Shown: positions 35,950 to 44,107, counted from the stretch's first letter. The stretch is 64,000 nt of DNA from an uncultured Phocaeicola sp. (GCA_944320845.1 CALUJA010000002.1:62001-126000), one strand, 5' to 3'. Numbers and translations: made by a program. Notes: generated from the letters alone by a model not told the origin.

Positions 35950-36282
35950 TTATCTTGAAGATATTAAATAAAGAATGATGCCTGCGAGCAGCAGGGTGAC
36001 CGGCAGCAGATAAGCGGACATCTGTCCGAGCAGGGAGGTCACCAGACCGATGTTCTGGATAAGCCAGATGCCTCCGAGTACGAGTCCTACCGACTTGTCG
36101 GCCTTGAACCACAGGAAGATTACCGCGGCATAAAGCAGCATCGTGTCTTTTTGCATAATCCAGGGCAGGCCGTGGGCGGCGAATCCTATCCACTTGTCGA
36201 GCAGATAAAGAATGCCCATCACGACTAAAAAAACGGCTGTGGCCTGATAAGTGTCTTTATGGTTGGTTGCTTTTGCTGTCAT
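35950..36282 (-). CDS. Small DUF5668/LiaF-like membrane protein
   Basis: A 110-residue protein with four hydrophobic segments (about 15-31, 47-60, 65-83 and 89-107) ending in SSR. The layout, with charged turns and Gly/Leu-rich helices, resembles the TM domain at the start of LiaF and the DUF5668 family. It is the first gene of the minus-strand unit with DUF2520, kdsC and maf. No function can be given from sequence. Confidence 0.7.
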   Translation of the reverse strand: MTAKATNHKDTYQATAVFLVVMGILYLLDKWIGFAAHGLPWIMQKDTMLLYAAVIFLWFKADKSVGLVLGGIWLIQNIGLVTSLLGQMSAYLLPVTLLLAGIILYLISSR

Positions 36283-36347
36283 GGCTGTTTCTTAATATAA
36301 AAATGTATGGTTGAACGCCGTTTTCATAAAACAGTCGTTTGTCCCGA

Positions 36348-36355
36348 CAAATATA
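36348..36355 (-). promoter_or_regulatory. Promoter -7 box for the membrane protein-kdsC-maf unit
   Basis: TATATTTG on the minus strand fits the -7 consensus; TTGAG lies 18 bp upstream. The ATG at 36282 is 65 bp downstream. It is divergent from the acyltransferase promoter, 33 bp away. Confidence 0.6.
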
Positions 36356-36364
36356 GGCTTTCTC

Positions 36365-36396
36365 TTTCAAAAGCTCAATAAAAAATTATAAATTTG
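36365..36396 (+). promoter_or_regulatory. Promoter of the acyltransferase gene, predicted to make a leaderless mRNA
   Basis: TTTC at 36365-36368, a 20-bp spacer, and TAAATTTG at 36389-36396. The ATG begins at 36403, six bases after the -7 box. Bacteroidetes transcripts usually start about 7 bases after this box, i.e. at or next to that ATG. Confidence 0.65.
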
Positions 36397-36402
36397 CGTG
36401 GC

Positions 36403-37374
36403 ATGTCTATTCGTTTGGCTACATATTATCGTGCGGAAGACATTCCGTCTCTTCCGGGAGCGAATGTCTTTCATTCCGCCGCACTGTTTCGGGCGTTGCA
36501 GCAGACACCGGGATATTGTCCGGTATTGCTGGTGGCTTATCAGGGTTCGCGTCCGGTTGGGAAGCTGCTCAGCGTCACTCGCCGCTACTTCCGCATGTTC
36601 GGCTATGTAGAGAAAACCTATGTCTACGGCACGGGAGAATATTTTGATTCGTCGGTTCCTGCCGGTGCCGTGTTCCGTGAAATGCTTTCATATCTGACCG
36701 CCACCTATCGTGACCGTTCTTTCCTGATAGAGTTCCGTAACCTGGAGGAACCTTTGTTCGGCTATCGTCATTTTCGCGCGAACGGTTATTTTCCGGTGCG
36801 GTGGCTCCGCGTACGCAACTCCATTCATCACGACCGTCTGGACAAGTGGATGAGTGCTTCGCGCAGGCGCCAGATTCAGCAGGGGCTGAAGAATGGGGCT
36901 GTGATTGATGTGGCACGCACCAGGGAGGATGTGTATTCCTTTTTCCGGATGCTGAAGAAATATTATTCGTCAAAGTTCAGCCATTATCTTCCCGATGTGG
37001 GGTTTTTCATTTCGCTGTTCTCACAGTCGCCGCAGGAGCTGGGGAAGATTTTTTTGGTGCGTTACAAGGGCCGGATTATCGGAGGGTCTGTCTGCCTGTT
37101 CTCGGGAAACGACGCTTATCTGCTGTTCTCGGGCGGAATGCGCAAGAGCTTCCCTCTGCAATATCCGGGCGTGCTGGCGGTATGGGGCGCAATGTCCTAT
37201 GCCCGCGACGGTGGTTACACCCATTTTGAGTTTATCGATGCCGGACTGCCCTTCAAGCGCTACGGTTTCCGCGACTTCATCCTGCGTTTTGGCGGAAGGC
37301 AGATGAGCAGCCGGCGGTGGTATCGCGTGCGGTGGAAGTGGCTGAATCGTCTGCTGACCCGCTTTTATGTCTGA
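36403..37374 (+). CDS. FemAB/GNAT-like acyltransferase
   Basis: A 323-residue cytoplasmic protein. The C-terminal half has the acyl-CoA N-acyltransferase fold seen in FemAB-like and Acetyltransf_6 proteins: SASRRRQIQQGLKNG near 148, FFRMLKKYYSSKF, then GKIFLVRYKGRIIGGSVCLF and YTHFEFIDAGLPFKRYGFRDFILRFGG. Such enzymes transfer amino-acyl or acyl groups to envelope precursors, but the acceptor is unknown. ATG 36403 is chosen because the only upstream start (TTG at 36394) lies inside the -7 box. Confidence 0.78.
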   Translation: MSIRLATYYRAEDIPSLPGANVFHSAALFRALQQTPGYCPVLLVAYQGSRPVGKLLSVTRRYFRMFGYVEKTYVYGTGEYFDSSVPAGAVFREMLSYLTATYRDRSFLIEFRNLEEPLFGYRHFRANGYFPVRWLRVRNSIHHDRLDKWMSASRRRQIQQGLKNGAVIDVARTREDVYSFFRMLKKYYSSKFSHYLPDVGFFISLFSQSPQELGKIFLVRYKGRIIGGSVCLFSGNDAYLLFSGGMRKSFPLQYPGVLAVWGAMSYARDGGYTHFEFIDAGLPFKRYGFRDFILRFGGRQMSSRRWYRVRWKWLNRLLTRFYV

Positions 37375-37561
37375 AGCTGCCGCCGGTCTCTGCGCCTGAT
37401 GCCGTGCGGAAGTTCCGTTTGTCGGGATGGAAAATTCTTTTCATGCCCGCCGCCGGTTCTTCAGCAAAGGGCAGCCGGGGAGACGGACAGACATTCCTTC
37501 GTTAAGAGATAAGAATGAAAGCAAATTAATGGGGGATTCTGCAAATATTTTCCTAAAAAAG

Positions 37562-37593
37562 TTTCGTATTTCAGCGCAATTTTGTTTTCTTTG
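37562..37593 (+). promoter_or_regulatory. Probable promoter of the methylmalonyl-CoA gene cluster
   Basis: TTTC at 37562-37565, a 20-bp spacer, and TTTCTTTG at 37586-37593 (one mismatch to TAnnTTTG). The epimerase ATG follows 52 bp later. Confidence 0.5.
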
Positions 37594-37645
37594 TCTGCGT
37601 ATAAAAAGAACTTTAAAACTAAATACCCATAAAAACAGTGCTATT

Positions 37646-38050
37646 ATGAAAATTTCTCACATCGAACACTTGGGCATCGCGGTAAAAAGTATCGAAGAGG
37701 CCCTTCCGTATTATGAAAACGTTCTCGGACTGAAATGTTATAACATAGAGACAGTGGAAGACCAAAAGGTTAAGACGGCCTTTCTGAAGTGTGGTGAAAC
37801 GAAAATCGAGCTTCTCGAGCCGACCGGGCCGGACAGCACCATCGCCAAGTTTATAGAAAACCGCGGAATGGGCGTTCACCACGTGGCCTTTGCCGTGGAA
37901 GACGGCGTGGCCAACGCTTTGGCGGAAGCAGAGGCTGCCGGCATCCGGCTGATAGACAAGGCACCGCGCAAGGGAGCCGAAAGCCTGAACATCGCTTTCC
38001 TGCATCCGAAGTCAACAATGGGGGTTTTAACGGAATTGTGTGAAAAGTAG
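37646..38050 (+). CDS. mce: Methylmalonyl-CoA epimerase
   Basis: Interconverts (R)- and (S)-methylmalonyl-CoA in the succinate-to-propionate pathway. The 134-residue vicinal-oxygen-chelate protein begins MKISHIEHLGIAVKSIEEAL and has metal ligands in the IEHLGIAV and GVHHVAFAV strands and Glu ligands in KIELLEP and VLTELCEK. The ATG at 37646 gives the family start; a longer reading beginning near 37427 adds unrelated residues. It is followed 71 bp later by the decarboxylase alpha gene. Confidence 0.96.
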   Translation: MKISHIEHLGIAVKSIEEALPYYENVLGLKCYNIETVEDQKVKTAFLKCGETKIELLEPTGPDSTIAKFIENRGMGVHHVAFAVEDGVANALAEAEAAGIRLIDKAPRKGAESLNIAFLHPKSTMGVLTELCEK

Positions 38051-38121
38051 CAGGCGGGTTTTGCAGGCATACTTGTTACCTTTCTGTCATATTCATTAAT
38101 TTTAATAAAAGGAAAAATACC

Positions 38122-39675
38122 ATGAGTAACCAACTTGAAAAAGTGAAAGAGCTGATCGAACTGCGCGCCAAGGCTCGCTTGGGAGGCGGCGAAAAGGCAA
38201 TAGAGAAACAACACGCAAAAGGAAAATATACAGCCCGCGAGCGTATTTCCATGTTGCTCGATGAGGGCAGTTTTGAAGAAATGGACATGTTTGTGCAGCA
38301 CCGTTGCACAAACTTCGGTATGGAGAAGAAACATTATCTGGGCGACGGCGTGGTAACCGGATATGGTACGATTGAAGGCCGTCTGGTGTATGTGTTTGCC
38401 CAGGACTTTACCGTATCGGCCGGTTCTTTGTCTGAAACCATGTCGCTGAAGATTTGTAAGGTAATGGACATGGCGATGAAGATGGGCGCTCCTTGCATCG
38501 GACTGAATGACTCGGGGGGGGCGCGCATCCAAGAGGGAATCAATGCCTTGGCAGGATATGCCGAGATATTCCAGCGCAATATCATGGCTTCGGGCGTGAT
38601 TCCGCAGATATCAGGAATTTTCGGCCCATGCGCCGGAGGTGCGGTTTATTCGCCGGCACTGACAGACTTTACCCTGATGATAGAAGGGACTTCTTACATG
38701 TTCCTTACCGGTCCGAAGGTGGTAAAGACCGTTACGGGCGAGGATGTTTCGCAGGAAGACTTGGGCGGAGCGAGCGTTCACTCTACCCGTTCGGGCGTGA
38801 CTCACTTTACCGCATCTACGGAAGAAGAGGGACTGGCTCTGATTCGCCAGCTGCTGAGCTATATTCCGCAGAACAATCTGGAAGAACCTCCTTATATCGA
38901 CTGCACCGACCCGATTGACCGTCTGGAAGATTCGTTGAATGAAATCATTCCCGATAGTCCCAACAAGGCTTACGATATGTATGAAGTCATCGGTGCGATT
39001 GTTGATAACGGCGAGTTCCTGGAGGTGCAGCGTGATTTTGCCAAGAACATTATCGTGGGCTTCGCCCGTTTCAACGGCCAGTCGGTGGGCATCGTAGCCA
39101 ATCAGCCTAAGGTGCTGGCGGGAGTTCTTGACTGCAATTCATCGCGCAAAGGCGCGCGTTTCGTCCGTTTCTGCGATGCATTCAATATTCCCATCGTTTC
39201 TCTGGTGGATGTTCCGGGCTTCCTTCCGGGTACCGGACAGGAATACAACGCGGTTATCCTGAATGGAGCCAAATTGCTTTATGCGTATGGAGAGGCTACT
39301 GTGCCTAAGGTAACCATCACGCTGCGCAAGTCTTATGGCGGTTCTCATATCGTGATGAGCTGCAAGCAGCTGCGTGGCGACATCAACTATGCTTGGCCGA
39401 CTGCCGAGATTGCCGTAATGGGTGGTGCCGGTGCCGTGGAGGTATTGTATGCCAAAGAGGCCAAGGAAGCAGCCGACCCGAAGGCTCTGATGGCGGAAAA
39501 GGAGGCGGAATACACCAAGCTGTTTGCCAATCCGTATAATGCGGCCAAGTATGGTTATATCGATGATGTAATCGAGCCGCGCAATACGCGTTTCCGCGTC
39601 ATCCGCGCCTTGCAGCAGCTTCAGACCAAGAAGCAGACGAACCCTGCCAAAAAGCATGGAAATATTCCTTTGTAA
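38122..39675 (+). CDS. mmdA: Methylmalonyl-CoA decarboxylase alpha subunit (acyl-CoA carboxyltransferase)
   Basis: Carboxyltransferase that moves the carboxyl group of methylmalonyl-CoA to biotin, yielding propionyl-CoA. The 517-residue protein has the family landmarks GKYTARERISMLLDEGSFEE, GLNDSGGARIQEGI (acyl-CoA oxyanion site), GPCAGGAVYSPALTDFT, and in the second half LVDVPGFLPGTGQEY and KSYGGSHIVMS. The neighbours (epimerase, OadG-like, biotin carrier, beta pump) make a sodium-translocating methylmalonyl-CoA decarboxylase far more likely than propionyl-CoA carboxylase. Confidence 0.94.
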   Translation: MSNQLEKVKELIELRAKARLGGGEKAIEKQHAKGKYTARERISMLLDEGSFEEMDMFVQHRCTNFGMEKKHYLGDGVVTGYGTIEGRLVYVFAQDFTVSAGSLSETMSLKICKVMDMAMKMGAPCIGLNDSGGARIQEGINALAGYAEIFQRNIMASGVIPQISGIFGPCAGGAVYSPALTDFTLMIEGTSYMFLTGPKVVKTVTGEDVSQEDLGGASVHSTRSGVTHFTASTEEEGLALIRQLLSYIPQNNLEEPPYIDCTDPIDRLEDSLNEIIPDSPNKAYDMYEVIGAIVDNGEFLEVQRDFAKNIIVGFARFNGQSVGIVANQPKVLAGVLDCNSSRKGARFVRFCDAFNIPIVSLVDVPGFLPGTGQEYNAVILNGAKLLYAYGEATVPKVTITLRKSYGGSHIVMSCKQLRGDINYAWPTAEIAVMGGAGAVEVLYAKEAKEAADPKALMAEKEAEYTKLFANPYNAAKYGYIDDVIEPRNTRFRVIRALQQLQTKKQTNPAKKHGNIPL

Positions 39676-39704
39676 TATTAATCCTTAAATATCGAAAGTT
39701 TATT

Positions 39705-40634
39705 ATGAACAGACATATAGCCGGAATATTTTTCTTGTCCGTTTTATTGGCGGCGTTCAGTTCTTGCACGGCTCCCGGGTCAGGGAGCAAGATTGTTATC
39801 AACGAAGTGTTGGTTGACAATCAGGAGAACTTCGAGGACGATTACGGCGTACACAGCGGATGGGTTGAAATATTCAATACGTCTTATAACAGCGTGAATC
39901 TGGCAGGATGTTACCTGAAGGTGAGCAGCCAGCCGGGTGATACGATTTCTTATTTCATTCCGAAAGGCGATGTGCTGACAGCCATCAGTCCTCGTCAGCA
40001 TGCTCTTTTTTGGGCGGATGGTGCTCCGCGCAGAGGTACATTCCATACTAATTTTGTCTTGAGTAAGACAAGCGACAACTGGGTAGGCTTGTACGATTCA
40101 GGCCGGAAGCTGCTCGATCAGGTTGTGGTGCCTGCCGGCGTGCTGAAGACCGACCAGTCTTATGCGCGAGTAAGCGACGGATCGGACGAATGGGAGGTCA
40201 AAGACGACAGTGAAACCAAGTATGTGACTCCGAGCACGAATAATCAGACGCTTGAGGGAAATCCGAAAATGGATAAGTTTGAGCAGCACGACTCTGTCGG
40301 TATTGGCATGACGATTACAGCCATGTGTGTAGTGTTTACGGGACTTATCCTTCTGTACATCTGCTTTAAGATGGTAGGAAAGGTGTCCATCAAGTTGCGC
40401 AAGCGCAATGCGATGAAAGCGCATAACATTACCGACAAGCAGGAAGCTAAGGAGCGTGGACTGGGAGAAGCACCGGGTGAAGTGATTGCTGCCATCTCGA
40501 TAGCGCTTCATGAAGCTCAGGGCGCGGATCACGATGTGGAGGAAACAATCCTGACCATCAGCCGTGTAAAGAGAAGCTACTCTCCGTGGAGCTCGAAGAT
40601 TTATTCGCTGCGTGAAATTCCTCATAAGAAATAA
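39705..40634 (+). CDS. LTD-OadG fusion: decarboxylase delta-type subunit with an extracytoplasmic lamin-tail domain
   Basis: A 309-residue protein. A lipoprotein-like signal (AAFSSC, Cys24) is followed by a lamin-tail-like beta domain (about 28-175: INEVLVDNQ, DYGVHSGWVEIFNTSYNSVNLAGCYL, RGTFHTNFVLSKTSDNWVGLYD). A transmembrane helix (about 208-228) and a basic cytoplasmic tail with OadG-like features follow. OadG/MmdD subunits assemble the carboxyltransferase with the membrane beta subunit; the lamin-tail part would lie outside the inner membrane. The gene lies between alpha and biotin carrier genes, which supports the subunit role. Confidence 0.8.
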   Translation: MNRHIAGIFFLSVLLAAFSSCTAPGSGSKIVINEVLVDNQENFEDDYGVHSGWVEIFNTSYNSVNLAGCYLKVSSQPGDTISYFIPKGDVLTAISPRQHALFWADGAPRRGTFHTNFVLSKTSDNWVGLYDSGRKLLDQVVVPAGVLKTDQSYARVSDGSDEWEVKDDSETKYVTPSTNNQTLEGNPKMDKFEQHDSVGIGMTITAMCVVFTGLILLYICFKMVGKVSIKLRKRNAMKAHNITDKQEAKERGLGEAPGEVIAAISIALHEAQGADHDVEETILTISRVKRSYSPWSSKIYSLREIPHKK

Positions 40635-40654
40635 ACCTCTAACGATTTACGACA

Positions 40655-41083
40655 ATGAAAGAATACAAATATAAAATAAACGGTAATCTTTATAAAGTTA
40701 CCGTGGGAGATATAGAAGAAAACAATGTGCGTGTTGAAGTAAACGGTACACCCTATACGGTAGAGTTGGAGAAGAAGGCTTCTCCCAAAATCAGGCCTGT
40801 AGTACGGACTGCTTCTACCAGTCCGGCTACGCCTCCTCCTGCCGTTACTCGTCCTACATTGGTGGGCGGAAAGTCTGGCTTGAAGTCTCCGCTGCCCGGC
40901 GTAATCCTTGAAATCAAGGTGAAGGAAGGTGATATGGTGAAGCGCGGACAGACACTGATTATCTTGGAAGCCATGAAGATGGAAAACGATATCAAGGCAG
41001 ACCGCGATGGTAAGGTGACAGCTATCAAAGTGAGCAAAGGAGAATCTATTCTTGAGGGTACAGACCTTATAATCATTGAGTAA
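40655..41083 (+). CDS. mmdC: Biotin carboxyl carrier subunit of the decarboxylase
   Basis: A 142-residue protein. The N-terminal domain (1-45) is followed by a Pro/Ala/Thr-rich flexible linker (about 45-72) and a biotinyl domain (75-142) with Lys108 in EAMKMEND, the site of biotin attachment. It shuttles the carboxyl group from the alpha subunit to the membrane beta subunit. It begins 20 bp after the OadG-like gene and is 2 bp from the beta gene. Confidence 0.95.
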   Translation: MKEYKYKINGNLYKVTVGDIEENNVRVEVNGTPYTVELEKKASPKIRPVVRTASTSPATPPPAVTRPTLVGGKSGLKSPLPGVILEIKVKEGDMVKRGQTLIILEAMKMENDIKADRDGKVTAIKVSKGESILEGTDLIIIE

Positions 41084-41085
41084 TT

Positions 41086-42246
41086 ATGGGAGAATTTCTT
41101 AGTTTCTTGCAAAATAATCTGGCAGATTTCTGGACATATACCGGCTTTTACAATGCTACATACCAGCATTTCATCATGATTGCCGTAGGTATATTCTTCA
41201 TTTATCTGGCCGTAGCAAAGGAGTTTGAGCCGATGCTGCTGATTCCTATTGGATTCGGTATGCTTGTCGGTAACATTCCGTTCAATATGGAAGCCGGTTT
41301 GCAGGTTGGCATCTACGAACAGGGCTCGGTTCTCAATATCCTTTATCAGGGAGTGACTTCCGGATGGTATCCGCCACTTATCTTTCTGGGGATTGGAGCC
41401 ATGACCGATTTCTCGGCGCTGATATCCAATCCGAAGCTGATGCTTATCGGCGCGGCGGCTCAGTTTGGTATTTTCGGCGCTTACATGATTGCGTTGGAAC
41501 TGGGCTTCGACCCGATGCAGGCTGCATCTATCGGTATTATCGGTGGAGCCGATGGTCCGACGGCTATCTTCCTTTCTTCTAAGCTGGCACCTAACCTGAT
41601 GGGAGCGATTGCGGTATCCGCCTATTCATACATGGCGCTTGTACCGGTGATTCAGCCGCCCATCATGCGTCTGTTGACAACGAAAAAAGAGCGGCTTATC
41701 CGAATGAAGGCACCGCGTGCCGTATCTCATACGGAAAAGGTGATGTTTCCGATTGTCGGTTTGCTGCTTACCTGTTTCCTTGTTCCTTCCGGTTTGCCTT
41801 TGTTGGGTATGCTGTTCTTCGGAAATCTGCTGAAGGAAAGTGGGGTGACCCGCCGTCTGGCGGAAACGGCACGCGGCCCGCTGATTGATACAATCACGAT
41901 TTTGTTAGGTTTGACAGTGGGTGCGTCTACCCAGGCTTCTGAATTCCTGACGGTTGACTCTATTTTGATTTTTGTGCTCGGTGCCTTGTCATTCGTTATC
42001 GCAACAGCTTCTGGCGTATTGTTTGTGAAGATATTCAACTTGATATTGCGTAAGGACAATAAGATTAATCCTCTGATTGGTAATGCCGGAGTATCGGCTG
42101 TGCCTGATTCAGCCCGAATCTCACAGATTATCGGTCTGGAATATGATCCGACCAATTATCTGCTGATGCATGCTATGGGGCCGAATGTGGCCGGAGTTAT
42201 CGGTTCGGCTGTTGCCGCCGGTGTATTGCTGGGATTCCTTGTATAA
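41086..42246 (+). CDS. mmdB: Sodium-pumping decarboxylase beta subunit
   Basis: An inner-membrane protein of 386 residues with about ten hydrophobic segments. It releases CO2 from carboxybiotin and couples this to Na+ export. The hallmark GGADGPTAIFLSSKLAP around 150-165 contains the conserved Asp for Na+/carboxybiotin chemistry; GNLLKESGVTRRLAETARG and the C-terminal GPNVAGVIGSAVAAG region are also typical. It is the last gene of the cluster and is followed by a terminator. Confidence 0.96.
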   Translation: MGEFLSFLQNNLADFWTYTGFYNATYQHFIMIAVGIFFIYLAVAKEFEPMLLIPIGFGMLVGNIPFNMEAGLQVGIYEQGSVLNILYQGVTSGWYPPLIFLGIGAMTDFSALISNPKLMLIGAAAQFGIFGAYMIALELGFDPMQAASIGIIGGADGPTAIFLSSKLAPNLMGAIAVSAYSYMALVPVIQPPIMRLLTTKKERLIRMKAPRAVSHTEKVMFPIVGLLLTCFLVPSGLPLLGMLFFGNLLKESGVTRRLAETARGPLIDTITILLGLTVGASTQASEFLTVDSILIFVLGALSFVIATASGVLFVKIFNLILRKDNKINPLIGNAGVSAVPDSARISQIIGLEYDPTNYLLMHAMGPNVAGVIGSAVAAGVLLGFLV

Positions 42247-42264
42247 GATTAATCCTTGAATAAT

Positions 42265-42307
42265 GAAAAAAGAAGTCGCCTGTTTTTGCAAGGCGGCTTC
42301 TTTTTTT
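42265..42307 (+). terminator. Terminator of the methylmalonyl-CoA decarboxylase cluster
   Basis: A stem pairs about 42268-42280 with 42291-42303 (one wobble position), with a 10-base loop and a run of seven T. Confidence 0.9.
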
Positions 42308-42380
42308 GATTTATGTCATGAATCTATGCAAATACATTCGCTTTTTATGTATCTTTTTCTGAAAAATGGCGGGAAGCTTA

Positions 42381-42388
42381 TATCTTTG
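42381..42388 (+). promoter_or_regulatory. Promoter -7 box for the small maltodextrinase-like gene
   Basis: TATCTTTG, a perfect match to the -7 consensus, 34 bp before the ATG. No clear -33 box. Confidence 0.6.
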
Positions 42389-42422
42389 TACCCGCAAAGC
42401 AATAAACTAAACGTAAAAGACG

Positions 42423-42668
42423 ATGGAAAAGACTGTGAAGTATCACGTTCCTCAGAAAGGAATTTATTTGTATGCTCATGTTCATGACGGAAAGACGGAG
42501 ATGATTGTGCTGAACAGTACTGACAGCGAGCAGATATTGTCGGCCGAACATTACAATGTCTTGACGAAAGGTTCGAAAAGCGGTAAGGAAATGGCAAGCG
42601 GGAAGCCGGTAGATTTTACGCAAGGACTGGTCTTGTCGGCCCGCCGGTCATTGGTTATTGAATTTTAA
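42423..42668 (+). CDS. Stand-alone domain like the C-terminus of GH13 cyclomaltodextrinases (SusA type)
   Basis: An 81-residue protein. The pattern KYHVPQKGIYLYAHVHDGKTEMIVLN, a central LSAEHYNVLTKGSKSGKEMASGK, and the end DFTQGLVLSARRSLVIEF resemble the C-terminal beta domain of SusA/neopullulanase-type GH13 enzymes (FLPEDGVYVYFR...VMVVLN...DVLTG...LxPRSxLVLEL). No catalytic barrel precedes it: the upstream sequence is the decarboxylase terminator. It has its own -7 box and terminator, so it may be an expressed small protein, or a remnant of a decayed amylase. The similarity is by pattern only. Confidence 0.65.
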   Translation: MEKTVKYHVPQKGIYLYAHVHDGKTEMIVLNSTDSEQILSAEHYNVLTKGSKSGKEMASGKPVDFTQGLVLSARRSLVIEF

Positions 42669-42686
42669 AGATTTTGTTTTGGTTCA

Positions 42687-42731
42687 GCCTCCCTTTATGT
42701 GCGATAGACAAAAGGGAGGCTTTTCGTTTTT
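42687..42731 (+). terminator. Terminator after the small maltodextrinase-like gene
   Basis: A perfect 10-bp stem (42687-42696 with 42711-42720) is followed by TTTTCGTTTTT. It abuts the stop of the convergent radical SAM gene at 42731. Confidence 0.85.
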
Positions 42732-43996
42732 CAGTTGTCTTGAAAGTTCAGAGACAGCTGGCGTTCGTCGGTTTTCTTGGGTGATTTGGGCAGAAGCAGT
42801 TTCCTTACGCCGGTACTGCCCAGTTCGTGGATGGTTTTCTCTGGCAGTTCATGGCAGGTGATGAAGTATTGTGCCTTTTTTATGACAGCTCCCATCTTTT
42901 TCAGTTCGTAAAAGCCGATGCGTGAAAAGCGGCGGGACGCCACAATGAGCCGGGCAGACCTGACTCCGATGCCGGGCACACGGAGCAGCGTTTCATAATC
43001 GGCTGTGTTGATGTTGACCGGAAAGAATTCCGGATGGCGGAGCGCCCACGACAGTTTGGGGTCGATTTCCAAATCCAAGTCGGGAGTCGTGTCGTTTACC
43101 AGTTCATCCACCGAAAACTGATAGTAGCGCAAGAGCCAGTCTGCCTGATAGAGACGGTTTTCCCTGATTAAAGGCGGCTGCTTCAGGGCGGGAAGCCGCT
43201 TGTCGTAGGTATTGACGGAAACATATCCGGAGTAATACACGCGTTTCATGGTGGGGCGTTGGTAAAGGGCGGCTGAAACGTTCAGTATGTCCTTGTCCGT
43301 TTCGGATGTGGCTCCGACAATCATCTGGGTGCTCTGTCCTCCCGGGGCGAAGCGCGGAGCATAACGGTATTTCTTCCGTTCCTCCATATTTTCGGTCACT
43401 CCTTGCTGGATGTATTGCATGGGCAGATATACGCTCTGATGGTCTTTTTCCGGTGCGAGCCGCTTCAGATTTTCTTCGGTCGGAATCTCTATGTTTACAC
43501 TGAGGCGGTCGGCGTACAGTCCGGCCTGACGGACGATTTCCCGGCTTGCTCCCGGAATGCTTTTCAGATGGATGTAACCGTTGAAACGATGCTTTTCGCG
43601 CAGGTCTTTGGCTACTCTCACGAGGCGTTCCATCGTATAGTCCGGATTGCGCACCACGCCCGAACTGAGAAACAGCCCTTCGATATAGTTGCGGCGATAG
43701 AACTCTATGGTAAGTTCCACCAGTTCGCTGACGGAAAATGTAGCGCGCGGAATGTCATTGCTGATGCGGTTGATGCAGTAGGCGCAGTCGTAAATGCAAT
43801 GGTTTGTCAGCATAATCTTGAGCAGTGATATGCACCGGCCGTCTTCCGTGAAGCTGTGACAGATGCCCCATCCGCCTACCGTATTGCCCAGACCGCCCTT
43901 TATGTTCCGGCGCGAGGTGCCGCTCGAGGCGCACGAGACATCATATTTGGCCGATTCTGCCAATATCTTCAGCTTGTTTAATATCTGTTCGTTCAT
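42731..43996 (-). CDS. Putative DNA modification/repair radical SAM protein (TIGR03916-like)
   Basis: A 421-residue protein with the cluster motif CIYDCAYC (CxxxCxxC) in LTNHCIYDCAYCINR. The radical SAM barrel follows, including LSSGVV and RLSVNIEIPTEENLKRLAPEKD. A C-terminal helix-hairpin-helix (INTADYETLLRVPGIGVRSARLI) suggests DNA contact. It matches the family found next to a DUF4130/uracil-DNA-glycosylase-like partner; that partner is not adjacent here. The start is set at ATG 43996 (MNEQILNKL) because the longer reading begins with TTG inside the -33 box. Confidence 0.85.
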   Translation of the reverse strand: MNEQILNKLKILAESAKYDVSCASSGTSRRNIKGGLGNTVGGWGICHSFTEDGRCISLLKIMLTNHCIYDCAYCINRISNDIPRATFSVSELVELTIEFYRRNYIEGLFLSSGVVRNPDYTMERLVRVAKDLREKHRFNGYIHLKSIPGASREIVRQAGLYADRLSVNIEIPTEENLKRLAPEKDHQSVYLPMQYIQQGVTENMEERKKYRYAPRFAPGGQSTQMIVGATSETDKDILNVSAALYQRPTMKRVYYSGYVSVNTYDKRLPALKQPPLIRENRLYQADWLLRYYQFSVDELVNDTTPDLDLEIDPKLSWALRHPEFFPVNINTADYETLLRVPGIGVRSARLIVASRRFSRIGFYELKKMGAVIKKAQYFITCHELPEKTIHELGSTGVRKLLLPKSPKKTDERQLSLNFQDN

Positions 43997-44016
43997 TCCC
44001 GATAGTATGTGACAAA

Positions 44017-44047
44017 CAAAGTTACTTACTCTTTCCGAACCGTGCAA
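44017..44047 (-). promoter_or_regulatory. Promoter for the radical SAM repair gene
   Basis: On the minus strand: TTGC, 19 bp spacer, TAACTTTG. It decides the start of the gene, because codons upstream of 43996 would overlap the promoter. It is divergent from the EamA promoter. Confidence 0.8.
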
Positions 44048-44067
44048 CGGGTTTCCGAAAATTATCG

Positions 44068-44075
44068 TACCTTTG
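44068..44075 (+). promoter_or_regulatory. Promoter -7 box for the EamA transporter
   Basis: TACCTTTG, 32 bp before ATG 44108. The -33 region is weak and falls in the stretch occupied by the -33 box of the divergent promoter. Confidence 0.65.
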
Positions 44076-44107
44076 CATGCTGATTGGATATAAACCGGAT
44101 TTTCATT

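Noticed and set aside
37427-37645. N-terminal extension of the methylmalonyl-CoA epimerase
   Set aside because: The extension is basic and low in family similarity, and it crosses the predicted promoter; the family start is at 37646.
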